Shown here in pieces: positions 8,387 to 15,615 of a stretch of 41,679 nt of DNA. A model generated the notes under the pieces. That model did not search any database. It worked only from the letters and a program-made list of their open reading frames with translations, and had not been told where the DNA came from. This DNA comes from an uncultured Collinsella sp. (GTDB lineage: Bacteria; Actinomycetota; Coriobacteriia; Coriobacteriales; Coriobacteriaceae). The DNA lies in NCBI GenBank assembly GCA_900541645.1, contig UQKQ01000015.1, forward strand, positions 1-41,679, written 5' to 3'. A program made the translations under genes and the position numbers. Position 1 is the first letter of the stretch. Each line of letters opens with the position of its first letter.

Positions 8387-9154
8387 CTACTCGCCTGCCT
8401 TGACGACCATAGAGGCGAAGTCGGCAGCCTTGAGCGAAGCGCCGCCCACGAGGGCGCCGTCGACGTCGGGCTTGGCGACGAGCTCGGCGATGTTGCCGGG
8501 CTTGGCAGAGCCACCATAGAGAACGCGGATGCCGTCGGCGAGCTCCTCACCGAACATCTCCTTGAGGGTCTCACGGATAGCGCCGCAGACCTCCTGAGCG
8601 TCCTCGGCGGTAGCGGTCTTGCCGGTGCCGATGGCCCAGATGGGCTCGTAGGCGACGACGACCTGCTTTGGGCAAGTGATCTCGAGACCCTCGAGACCAG
8701 CCTTGACCTGGTTCACGACGTGCTCGACATAGGTGCCGGCCTCGCGGACCTCAAGGGACTCGCCGCAGCAGAAGACAGGAACAAGACCGGCGGCAACGAG
8801 GGCCTTGGCCTTCTTGTTCTGATCCTCGTCGGTCTCGTGGAAGTAATCACGACGCTCGGAGTGACCGATGATGCAGTAGGTGCAGCCAGCGGACTTGAGC
8901 ATGTCGCAAGAAGACTCACCGGTGAAGGCACCCTTGGCCTCCCAGTACACGTTCTGTGCACCGAGGGCGATGGGGGCAGCCTGAATACGGTCATGAACCG
9001 TGGTGATGTCGATGGTCGGAGGGCAGACGAGCACCTCGACGCCAGCCGGAACCTCGGGCAGAGCCTGAGCCAGCTCGTCGGCGAGCTTGGCGGCCTCGGC
9101 GACGTCGTTGTTCATCTTCCAGTTACCAGCGATAAGAAGGGTGCGATTAGGCAT
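8387..9154 (-). CDS. tpiA: Triosephosphate isomerase
   Basis: This 255-residue TIM barrel interconverts dihydroxyacetone phosphate and glyceraldehyde-3-phosphate. Catalytic Lys lies in GNWKMN (about 10-15), His in IIGHSERR and Glu in VVAYEPIWAIGTG; the phosphate-binding GGSAKPGN is near the C-terminus. I take the ATG at 9154, giving MPNRTLL, because GGAGG lies 9 bases upstream. This start overlaps the end of pgk by 8 bases (ATGCCTAA), so the two are translationally coupled. Earlier in-frame starts would add a non-homologous Arg/Ser/Pro-rich tail. Confidence 0.95.
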   Translation of the reverse strand: MPNRTLLIAGNWKMNNDVAEAAKLADELAQALPEVPAGVEVLVCPPTIDITTVHDRIQAAPIALGAQNVYWEAKGAFTGESSCDMLKSAGCTYCIIGHSERRDYFHETDEDQNKKAKALVAAGLVPVFCCGESLEVREAGTYVEHVVNQVKAGLEGLEITCPKQVVVAYEPIWAIGTGKTATAEDAQEVCGAIRETLKEMFGEELADGIRVLYGGSAKPGNIAELVAKPDVDGALVGGASLKAADFASMVVKAGE

Positions 9155-10337
9155 CGAGAAGCGCCTCCACTCCGGGCAGGGCCTTACCCTCGACGAGCTC
9201 CATGGAAGCGCCACCACCGGTAGAGATCCAGCTCATCTTGTCGGCCAGGTTGAACTTGTTGACGGCTGCGACAGAGTCGCCACCACCGATGATCGAGGTG
9301 CAATCAGCCTCGGCGACAGCCTCGGCGATAGCCTGGGTGCCGTGAGCGAAGTTATCGAACTCGAAGACGCCCATGGGGCCATTCCAGAACACAGTCTTGG
9401 CACCCTTGACAGCCTCGGCGTAGAGCTCCTCGGTCTTGGGGCCGATGTCCATACCCTCACGGTCGTCGGGGATAGCGTCGGAAGCGACAACCTCGGGGAC
9501 AGCATCCTCGCCAAAGTGATCAGCAACGCGGTTGTCGATGGGGAGCAGGATCTTGACGCCCTTCTCCTCGGCCTTCTTGAGCATCTCACCGGCGCGCTCG
9601 ACCCAGTCCTCTTCCTTGAGGGACTGACCGACGGACAGGCCCTGAGCCAGGAAGAAGGTGTAGGCCATGCCGCCACCGATGATCAGGGTATCAGCGGAGT
9701 CGATGAGGTGATCGAGAACGCCGATCTTGGAGGAAACCTTGGAACCGCCGACGATGGCGACGAAGGGGCGCTCGGGCTCGGCGAAGATGCCGGTCAGCGT
9801 GTCGACCTCCTTCTCGAGCAGGAAGCCGGCGACGGCAGGCAGGTAAGCGGCGGGGCCCACGACGGAACCCTGGGCGCGGTGTGCGGTGCCGAAGGCATCG
9901 AGAACGAAGACGTCACCATAGGAAGCGAGCTTCTTGGCGATCTCGGGATCGTTCTTCTTCTCACGCTTGTCAAAACGGACGTTCTCGAGAACGAGGACCT
10001 TGCCCGGCTCGACGGCGGCGACAGCCTCGGCGGCCTTCTCGCCATACGTGTCGGCAACAAAAGCAACGTCAAGGCCAGAGAGCTCAGCGAGCTTCTTGGC
10101 GACAGGCTCGAGGGAAAGCTCGGGCTGGAAGCCAGTGCCCTCAGGACGGCCGAGGTGGCTCATGAGGATGACGCGAGCGTTGTGCTCAACGAGGTAGTTG
10201 ATGGTGGGCAGGGCAGCCTTGATACGGGTGGTGTCGCCAACGACGCCATCCTTGATAGGCACGTTGAAGTCAACGCGGACGAGAACGCGCTTGCCGTCGA
10301 CATCGATGTCGCGGACGGTCTTCTTGGTAAAGGCCAT
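9147..10337 (-). CDS. pgk: Phosphoglycerate kinase
   Basis: This enzyme transfers phosphate from 1,3-bisphosphoglycerate to ADP. With the ATG at 10337 (MAFTKKTVRD) it has 396 residues, typical for bacteria. The N-domain shows RVDFNVP (about 21-27) and the substrate loop LMSHLGRPEG. The C-domain shows the nucleotide site VGGSKVSSKI, the WNGPMGVFE segment and IIGGGDS near the end. AAAGG lies about 11 bases upstream, a modest ribosome site. A terminator-like hairpin and a second stem-loop separate it from gap, so it may be transcribed by partial read-through. Confidence 0.95.
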   Translation of the reverse strand: MAFTKKTVRDIDVDGKRVLVRVDFNVPIKDGVVGDTTRIKAALPTINYLVEHNARVILMSHLGRPEGTGFQPELSLEPVAKKLAELSGLDVAFVADTYGEKAAEAVAAVEPGKVLVLENVRFDKREKKNDPEIAKKLASYGDVFVLDAFGTAHRAQGSVVGPAAYLPAVAGFLLEKEVDTLTGIFAEPERPFVAIVGGSKVSSKIGVLDHLIDSADTLIIGGGMAYTFFLAQGLSVGQSLKEEDWVERAGEMLKKAEEKGVKILLPIDNRVADHFGEDAVPEVVASDAIPDDREGMDIGPKTEELYAEAVKGAKTVFWNGPMGVFEFDNFAHGTQAIAEAVAEADCTSIIGGGDSVAAVNKFNLADKMSWISTGGGASMELVEGKALPGVEALLDA

Positions 10338-10360
10338 GTTTGCTTCTACCTTTCGTACGT

Positions 10361-10383
10361 GTCTGCCTCCCATTACGGCAGAC
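10361..10383 (-). other. Stem-loop in the pgk leader
   Basis: A 7-bp perfect stem (GTCTGCC at 10361-10367 with GGCAGAC at 10377-10383) and 9-base loop lie just upstream of the pgk ribosome site, immediately after the gap terminator-like hairpin. It could protect the 5' end of processed pgk message. That role is a guess. Confidence 0.45.
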
Positions 10384-10393
10384 GATTTCCTAT

Positions 10394-10440
10394 AAAAAGG
10401 GCGCGACCCTAGGGTGTAAGCCCTATGAGGCCGCGCCCTT
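10394..10440 (-). terminator. Terminator-like hairpin between gap and pgk
   Basis: A 9-bp outer stem (10397-10405 with 10432-10440) and an inner TAGGG/CCCTA stem (10410-10414 with 10421-10425) are followed on the minus strand by five T. It lies 37 bases after the gap stop. As an intrinsic terminator it would make gap message more abundant than pgk-tpiA-gpmI, as seen in other Gram-positive gap operons where processing or attenuation does the same. Confidence 0.78.
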
Positions 10441-10477
10441 CTTTAGACGCTCAACGAGCTATTCGCTAAAAGCTAAA

Positions 10478-11503
10478 TTAAGCAACGAACTTCTCGAAGT
10501 ACTTGATGGTGCGGACCATCTGAGAGGTGTAGGAGTTCTCGTTGTCGTACCAAGAGGTGACCTGAACGAGGGTCTGGCCGTTGCCGAGATCAGAGCACAT
10601 GGTCTGAGTGGCGTCGAAGATGGAGCCGTGGGTCTCGCCGACGATGTCGCGGGAGACGATCTGGTCCTCGTTGTAGGCGAAGGTATCGGGGATGGTCTCG
10701 GCGTAGGCCTTCATGGCAGCGTTGACCTCGTCGACGGTGACCTTCTTGTCAACGACGGCGTAGAGGTTGGTCAGCGAGCCGGTCGGCGTCGGGACGCGCT
10801 GGGCGGCACCGATGAGCTTGCCGTTGAGCTCGGGGAGAACCAGGCCGATGGCCTTGGCAGCGCCCGTGGTGTTCGGGACGATGTTCTCGGAGCAGGCGCG
10901 GGAGCGACGGAAGTTGCCCTTGCGCTGCGGGCCGTCGAGCGGCATCTGGTCGCCGGTGAAGGCGTGGATGGTGGTCATGATGCCGGAGACGATGGGAGCG
11001 AAGTCGTTCAGGCCCTTGGCCATCGGGGCGAGGCAGTTGGTGGTGCAGGAAGCAGCGGAGATGATGTTGTCCTCAGCGGTCAGCGTCTCATGGTTGACGT
11101 TGTACACGATGGTGGGCAGATCGCTGCCGGCCGGAGCGGAGATGACGACCTTCTTGGCGCCAGCGTTGATGTGGGCCTGAGCCTTAGCCTTGCTGGTGTA
11201 GAAGCCGGTGCACTCGAGAACGACGTCGACGTCGAGGTCGCCCCAAGGCAGGTTGTTGGCGTCGGCCTCCTTGTAGATCTTGATCTCCTTGCCGTCAACG
11301 GTGATGGAATCCTCGCCAGCGACGACCTCGTGATCGCGAGCATAGTTGCCCTGCGTGGAGTCGTACTTCAGCAGGTAAGCGAGCATATCGGGAGAGGTGA
11401 GGTCGTTGATAGCGACGATCTCGGAGCCCTCATGACCGAACATCTGGCGGAAGGCCAGACGACCGATGCGACCGAAGCCGTTAATAGCAACCTTTACTGC
11501 CAT
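10478..11503 (-). CDS. gap: Glyceraldehyde-3-phosphate dehydrogenase, type I
   Basis: This enzyme oxidises glyceraldehyde-3-phosphate to 1,3-bisphosphoglycerate. The 341 residues start at MAVKVAINGFGRIGR, the Rossmann NAD-binding turn. Asp about 34 in NDLTSP indicates NAD+ rather than NADP+. The catalytic Cys (about 153) is in SAASCTTNCLAP, and WYDNE near the C-terminus is the family signature. AAAGGAG lies 5 bases before the ATG at 11503; upstream in-frame codons encode no homologous sequence. An AT-rich 193-base region with an inverted repeat separates it from whiA and probably holds the main glycolytic promoter. Confidence 0.96.
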   Translation of the reverse strand: MAVKVAINGFGRIGRLAFRQMFGHEGSEIVAINDLTSPDMLAYLLKYDSTQGNYARDHEVVAGEDSITVDGKEIKIYKEADANNLPWGDLDVDVVLECTGFYTSKAKAQAHINAGAKKVVISAPAGSDLPTIVYNVNHETLTAEDNIISAASCTTNCLAPMAKGLNDFAPIVSGIMTTIHAFTGDQMPLDGPQRKGNFRRSRACSENIVPNTTGAAKAIGLVLPELNGKLIGAAQRVPTPTGSLTNLYAVVDKKVTVDEVNAAMKAYAETIPDTFAYNEDQIVSRDIVGETHGSIFDATQTMCSDLGNGQTLVQVTSWYDNENSYTSQMVRTIKYFEKFVA

Positions 11504-11575
11504 TGTGTCTCCTTTCGTAAGGCCCCCGCAAGCTACAGCGCCTGCCGTTGAGGCCCACAAACTAACCACTCGCCT

Positions 11576-11581
11576 AATATA
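11576..11581 (-). promoter_or_regulatory. Candidate -10 element of gap
   Basis: TATATT on the minus strand lies about 75 bases before the gap ATG, downstream of an A-tract and the inverted repeat at 11636-11653. No good -35 is 16-18 bases upstream, so either an activator is needed or the true start is elsewhere. Confidence 0.4.
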
Positions 11582-11632
11582 CCTTTTTTTTGGCTTGAAT
11601 TTCACGAGAATGCTCGAAATTGAAAATCAAAT

Positions 11633-11696
11633 TTGCGTTAAAACGCTTTAACGTATAAAACAGCAGTTAAACCACCATAAAAGCTATTGCGTTAAA
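11633..11696. promoter_or_regulatory. Candidate operator array upstream of gap
   Basis: The inverted repeat CGTTAAA-N4-TTTAACG is perfect at 11636-11653, with a central CG as in LacI-family operators. The decamer TTGCGTTAAA occurs at 11633-11642 and again at 11687-11696, 54 bases away. Three related half-sites in front of gap suggest control by a sugar- or metabolite-responsive repressor, encoded elsewhere. The regulator is not identified. Confidence 0.5.
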
Positions 11697-12626
11697 CTAC
11701 CCGCTTGCTTCAATGAGCTTTTCAAGGCGCAAAACACGGTGATACAAGGCCGACTTCGACAAAGGAGGGTCGGCCATTTCCCCCAAATCTCGCAGTGAGA
11801 GATCGGGGTAACGCTCGCGTAAGTCACAAAAAACTGCCAGAGCGTCCGGCAGCGTTTCGCGCAAACCGCGCCGATCAAGCTCATCGATGAGCGCAAGCTG
11901 ATGTTGGGCGGCACCGGCACTTCTGGTCTGGTTGGCAAGCTCTGCGTTCACGCGACGATTCACGTCGTTCTTCACCAGCTTAACCGCGCGGGCCTCTTCA
12001 ATCTCGGCAACGCTGCGCTTGGCGCCAATCAGCTGTAACAGACGTTTAATCTCCTCGGCACTCTTGATGTACACGGCATACGAGCCGCGACGCGCATTGA
12101 CGCGGGCGTGAACTCCAATCTGCTCCAGAAGGTCGCAAAGTCCCTTTGCATACTCCTCGCCCTGAACCGCGATCTCCAAATGAAAATCGCCACGCGGGTC
12201 GGCAACAAAGCCTCCGGCAATCAGCGCACCGCGAATATAGGCGAGCCTGCAGCAAGGACGGGCGACGATGTGGCGCGGCACACCCGCGACGAGCCCTCCC
12301 CTACGGTCGAGAATGCCCAGCAGCACCAGAGCCTTATCCAAATCGGGCTGATCGGGCAAGGTGATGAGATAGTTTCGTACCTTGTGCAGGACCGACTTAC
12401 GAACCGTGAATTCGGTCTTGAGCTTAAGGATACGATGCGTCAGCGCAATCATCGTGCGCGCCACAGCACCCGTCTCGGTCGCGACCGTCAAGCGGTACCG
12501 TCCCGAGCCCGCCAGCGAAAGCGTGCCGCTCACACGCGTTAGCGCAGCAAGCGTCGACAAATCGCAGTATTCGCATTCTGGTTCGCAGCGCGCAAGCTCG
12601 TCACGCACCTCAGCGGTAAACGACAT
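11697..12626 (-). CDS. whiA: DNA-binding protein WhiA
   Basis: WhiA is a Gram-positive transcription factor. In Streptomyces it controls sporulation-specific division; in Bacillus it affects division and chromosome segregation. Here it is presumably a growth or division regulator. The 309 residues hold the degenerate LAGLIDADG-type N-terminal domain (MSFTAEVRDELA to the CRLAYIRGALIAGG region) and a C-terminal helix-turn-helix (about 265-305: YPDLSLRDLGEMADPPLSK, ALYHRVLRLEKL). Start ATG at 12626 lies 6 bases after the rapZ stop. Partner rapZ is upstream, the usual order, but the common yvcK gene between them is missing. Confidence 0.94.
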   Translation of the reverse strand: MSFTAEVRDELARCEPECEYCDLSTLAALTRVSGTLSLAGSGRYRLTVATETGAVARTMIALTHRILKLKTEFTVRKSVLHKVRNYLITLPDQPDLDKALVLLGILDRRGGLVAGVPRHIVARPCCRLAYIRGALIAGGFVADPRGDFHLEIAVQGEEYAKGLCDLLEQIGVHARVNARRGSYAVYIKSAEEIKRLLQLIGAKRSVAEIEEARAVKLVKNDVNRRVNAELANQTRSAGAAQHQLALIDELDRRGLRETLPDALAVFCDLRERYPDLSLRDLGEMADPPLSKSALYHRVLRLEKLIEASG

Positions 12627-12632
12627 GTAAAC

Positions 12633-13553
12633 CTATGCCTTCGTGTTGGCACGCGACAGGTCACGGTGGGAGATGCTCACATGATACTGAGCACCCTCCA
12701 GGTAGCGGGCCGTGGCCTCGGCAATGGCGACGCTACGGTGCTGTCCGCCTGTGCAGCCGATAGCAATGGAAAGCTGCGGCTTGCCCTCTGCGATATAACC
12801 CGGCATGACCGTATCGAGCAGCTGAGTCCAGGCCTTCCAGAACTCCTGGGTCTTGGGGTGGTCCAAGACAAAATCGGAGACCTTCTTATCGAGACCGGTC
12901 ATGGTGCGCATCTCGGGATCGTAGAAAGGATTGGGCAAGAAGCGAACATCGATCATGATATCCGCCTCGATGGGCATGCCATGCTTAAAGCCAAACGAGA
13001 ACACGTGGACATCCATAAGCTGCTGGTCGGACAGCTCGGAAAAAGCCATGCGCAGCTTGTTGCGCAAGGCAGAAGTGCGCAAGCGGCTCGTGTCGATAAT
13101 CATATCGGCTCGATCGCGAACGCCCTGCAGCTGCAGACGTTCACGCTGAATAGCGTCGGCCGTGGTCTCCCCCGGCTTTGCAATGGGATGGCGACGACGG
13201 TTTTCGCTATACCGGCGAATCAGCACCTCGTCAGACGCCTCGAGAAACACAATGTCGCAGCTCATCTCGCGCTCTTCCAGTGCGGCAACAGCATCGAGCA
13301 GTTCATCGAACAAGCCCTGGCTACGCAGGTCGCAGGTAACGGCAAGGTGCCTGCCCACGCCCGTATTGATGCCAACGAGCTCAGCAAGCTGGGCAATCAG
13401 GCGTGGGGGCAGGTTGTCGATACAAAAATAGCCCATGTCCTCAAACACATGCATGGCTTGCGTTCGGCCCGAGCCGGACATTCCGGTGATGATAACGATA
13501 TCGGGGATACGCTCCGAGCGCTCCGCCGCATCCATGGCATCTCCCTTTTGCAT
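12633..13553 (-). CDS. rapZ: RNase adapter / nucleotide-binding protein RapZ (YvcJ)
   Basis: RapZ-family proteins are P-loop proteins; in E. coli RapZ targets small RNAs for RNase E decay to set glucosamine-6-phosphate synthase levels, while Bacillus YvcJ is a GTPase of unclear role. The 306 residues contain Walker A GMSGSGRT (about 24-31, Arg where Lys is usual), FCIDNLPP after it, and the C-terminal IGCTGGQHRSV motif typical of the family. The ATG at 13553 has AGGAGG 5 bases upstream; an alternative ATG six codons later also has a ribosome-site-like GGGAG. A hairpin right upstream could act as terminator of nanE or as a leader element. Confidence 0.92.
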   Translation of the reverse strand: MQKGDAMDAAERSERIPDIVIITGMSGSGRTQAMHVFEDMGYFCIDNLPPRLIAQLAELVGINTGVGRHLAVTCDLRSQGLFDELLDAVAALEEREMSCDIVFLEASDEVLIRRYSENRRRHPIAKPGETTADAIQRERLQLQGVRDRADMIIDTSRLRTSALRNKLRMAFSELSDQQLMDVHVFSFGFKHGMPIEADIMIDVRFLPNPFYDPEMRTMTGLDKKVSDFVLDHPKTQEFWKAWTQLLDTVMPGYIAEGKPQLSIAIGCTGGQHRSVAIAEATARYLEGAQYHVSISHRDLSRANTKA

Positions 13554-13564
13554 GTGTGCCTCCT

Positions 13565-13600
13565 AAAATAAGCGCGGGACCCGGCCAGCGGATCCCGCGC
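13565..13600 (-). terminator. Terminator of the sialic-acid operon (or rapZ leader hairpin)
   Basis: An 8-bp GCGCGGGA/TCCCGCGC stem (13572-13579 with 13593-13600), extended inward with one mismatch, is followed on the minus strand by TTATTTT (13571-13565) and then the rapZ AGGAGG. It lies 51 bases after the nanE stop. It most likely ends the nan message. A TATACT on the minus strand between nanE and the hairpin could be a rapZ -10, which would make the hairpin part of the rapZ leader. Confidence 0.65.
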
Positions 13601-13651
13601 GATCAATTGCCTTTATTGAGTATACCGCCCCAAGCGGATACAAGGCCCGTC

Positions 13652-14338
13652 TTACGCCTCAAGCGCAGCCTTGAACCAACTTGTAATACTCGTGGGGTGC
13701 GTGATAGCGGTGCCGACGACAACGGCCCACGCGCCGGCGTCGATTGCAGCGCGAGCCTCCTCGGGCGTATGCACGCGACCCTCGCAAATGATGGGAAGGC
13801 CGGGAAATTCCTCGGTCGCCTGACGCAGGAGCGGCAGGTCGGGGCCATCGGCCATGGTGCAGTCGATGGCGGCGACACCGTGAGAGAGTGTGGTGGATAC
13901 CAGGTCGAAGCCCATATCAACCGCACGGCGAATGTCCTCGATGGTGGCACAATCCGCCATCAGGAGCACACCCTCCTCGTGCAGCGGGCGGAAGGTATCC
14001 TCGACCGACTTGCCATCGGGACGCGGACGATCGGTGGCGTCGATCGCCACGATATCGGCACCCGCAGCAACGCAGGCACGAGCGTGACGCAGCGTCGGCG
14101 TGATGTAAACGCCCTCGTGCCCGTCCTTCCACAGACCGATGACGGGAACCTCACAGCGACCCTTAATGGCGGCAATGTCGGCAAGGCCCTGGCAGCGAAT
14201 GGCGGCGGCGCCGCCAAGCTCGCAAGCGCGAGACATTTGAGCCATGGTCTCGGGCGTACGAAGCGGCTCGCCCATATACGCCTGAACGCTCACGACGAGC
14301 TTGCCCTTCAGGGACTGGATCAAAGGATCAACGGTCAT
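13652..14338 (-). CDS. nanE: N-acetylmannosamine-6-phosphate 2-epimerase
   Basis: NanE converts ManNAc-6-P to GlcNAc-6-P, the last dedicated step of sialic-acid catabolism. The ATG at 14338 gives 228 residues, the usual length. A TIM barrel is seen: KGKLVVSVQA at the start, AIRCQG, the catalytic Lys in GLWKDG (about 71), Asp/Thr-rich AIDATDRPRP and the catalytic Glu in IICEGRV (about 186). AAAGG is about 11 bases upstream. It follows nanK across a highly structured 140-base gap and is the last gene of the operon. An upstream in-frame ATG 13 codons earlier would start inside the structured element and is less likely. Confidence 0.93.
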   Translation of the reverse strand: MTVDPLIQSLKGKLVVSVQAYMGEPLRTPETMAQMSRACELGGAAAIRCQGLADIAAIKGRCEVPVIGLWKDGHEGVYITPTLRHARACVAAGADIVAIDATDRPRPDGKSVEDTFRPLHEEGVLLMADCATIEDIRRAVDMGFDLVSTTLSHGVAAIDCTMADGPDLPLLRQATEEFPGLPIICEGRVHTPEEARAAIDAGAWAVVVGTAITHPTSITSWFKAALEA

Positions 14339-14363
14339 GTTCGACTCAACCTTTCTCAAAACA

Positions 14364-14461
14364 GCCTTCTGAGACACCGCACCTTGACGTTCAAACCGTC
14401 GCTCGCGTACCGAAGTACGCTTCGCTCCTCTTTCACGTCAATCTGCGGCACCTCAGAAGGC
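14364..14461 (-). repeat. Large composite palindrome between nanK and nanE
   Basis: Nested arms pair over 98 bases: GCCTTCTGAG (14364-14373) with CTCAGAAGGC (14452-14461), CGCA with TGCG, TTGACGT (14384-14390) with ACGTCAA (14435-14441), and an apical GCGTAC-CGAA-GTACGC hairpin (14405-14420). No T-run follows. It could be a REP/MITE-like mobile palindrome, or an mRNA-processing element that separates nanE from nanK. Confidence 0.65.
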
Positions 14462-14478
14462 GCACTTGGTAGTTATGT

Positions 14479-15444
14479 TTACTTCAACGATGCAAGAAGG
14501 TGTTCGGCGGCACCGATGAGCGGCGCGTCGCCCTCCAGAGAGCCGATGAGAATCGGCGTGTCCTGAAGCGGGTCGAGCGCCTGGCTGGCATAGCCCTCGT
14601 GCACCGAGTCCTTCCACGTCTGTGAACGCCAATCGGGACCTTGGTGAATCACGCCGCCCGAAAGCACGATGACCTCAGGGTCCAGGATGTTAGCGAGCGA
14701 GCCCAGGCTGGCGCCCAGCGCAAAGCCGGCGTCATGAATGACCTCGGTCGCCTTTGCGTCGCCTGCGCGGCACAGGTCGTTCACGTCACGGCCGACCGAA
14801 GGACGGCTGGGGTCGACGCGGCCAAAACGCTCATCGTACATGCGCCCGATTGATGTTCCGGAAGCAACCGACTCCAGATGGCCGGAACGCCCGCAGGCGC
14901 AGGGAATGCCGGCGGCAGCCGAGCACTCGATGTGGCCCATATGGCCGGCAGCACCATGGAAGCCCTGCATCACGCGGCCGTTCTCGACATATGCGCCGCC
15001 GATGCCCGTACCGATGCCCAAACACAAGACGGAGAACTTGCCCTTGCCGACGCCCCAGTGGGCCTCGCCCAGAGCATGAGCCTGCACGTCGCCTACAACG
15101 GCAACGGGAAGGCCGAGGTCCTCGCGCAGACGCGGCCCCAACTGAACGCCGGACCAGCCGGGCATAATCTCATTGGCATACGCGATGGCGCCCGTCTTGG
15201 GGTCGACGACACCGGCAGCGCCGATGCCAACTCCGAGGACCTCGACATCGGGATTTGCCTCAAGAGCTGCCTTGATAGACGCCTCGATGCGCTGGAAGAC
15301 CGCTTCGCCACCCTCCTGGGCCTCGGTGGGAACCTCAGCCTCAAAAACGGGATGGGGCACACCGCCGTCAGCCGGGTACTCCATGATGGCAGTCGCGATC
15401 TTAGTTCCGCCGATATCGACAGAGCAGACGTACTTGTTCTCCAT
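14479..15444 (-). CDS. nanK: ROK-family sugar kinase, probable N-acetylmannosamine kinase
   Basis: This is predicted to phosphorylate ManNAc to ManNAc-6-P with ATP, between NanA and NanE. The 321 residues start with the ATP-binding VDIGGTK (about 9-15). Asp in VGDVQAHALGE (about 119) is the catalytic base position, and the ROK signature CLGIGTGIGGAYV follows. The zinc motif is GHMGHIEC then CACGRSGHLE (about 182-191), where His stands in the place of the usual third Cys. AAGGAG lies 6 bases before the ATG at 15444. ROK proteins include glucokinases and repressors; no DNA-binding domain is present, and the position between nanA and nanE gives the assignment. Confidence 0.85.
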   Translation of the reverse strand: MENKYVCSVDIGGTKIATAIMEYPADGGVPHPVFEAEVPTEAQEGGEAVFQRIEASIKAALEANPDVEVLGVGIGAAGVVDPKTGAIAYANEIMPGWSGVQLGPRLREDLGLPVAVVGDVQAHALGEAHWGVGKGKFSVLCLGIGTGIGGAYVENGRVMQGFHGAAGHMGHIECSAAAGIPCACGRSGHLESVASGTSIGRMYDERFGRVDPSRPSVGRDVNDLCRAGDAKATEVIHDAGFALGASLGSLANILDPEVIVLSGGVIHQGPDWRSQTWKDSVHEGYASQALDPLQDTPILIGSLEGDAPLIGAAEHLLASLK

Positions 15445-15543
15445 GTCGTTCTCCTTCGGAGACAAAACAACTACAGGAAATGCGCCGTCAGGCTAGCCGT
15501 CACAGCGCGGTAAAGGTTTTCCAGGTGCCCGAGATCGCCGAGA

Positions 15544-15585
15544 AACCGTGCGGCCATTGGCCTAATGGGTCATGGCCGCACGGTT
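15544..15585 (-). other. Strong stem-loop between nanA and nanK
   Basis: A perfect 14-bp stem (15544-15557 with 15572-15585) encloses a 14-base loop, 30 bases after the nanA stop. On the minus strand only GGTTTCTC follows, a poor T-run. It may be a partial terminator or a 3' protective hairpin for the satA-to-nanA message, lowering nanK-nanE expression. The gap also holds the nanK ribosome site but no gene. Confidence 0.6.
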
Positions 15586-15615
15586 GAACGGCGAGGTCGG
15601 GTGCCTGGGAAAGCT

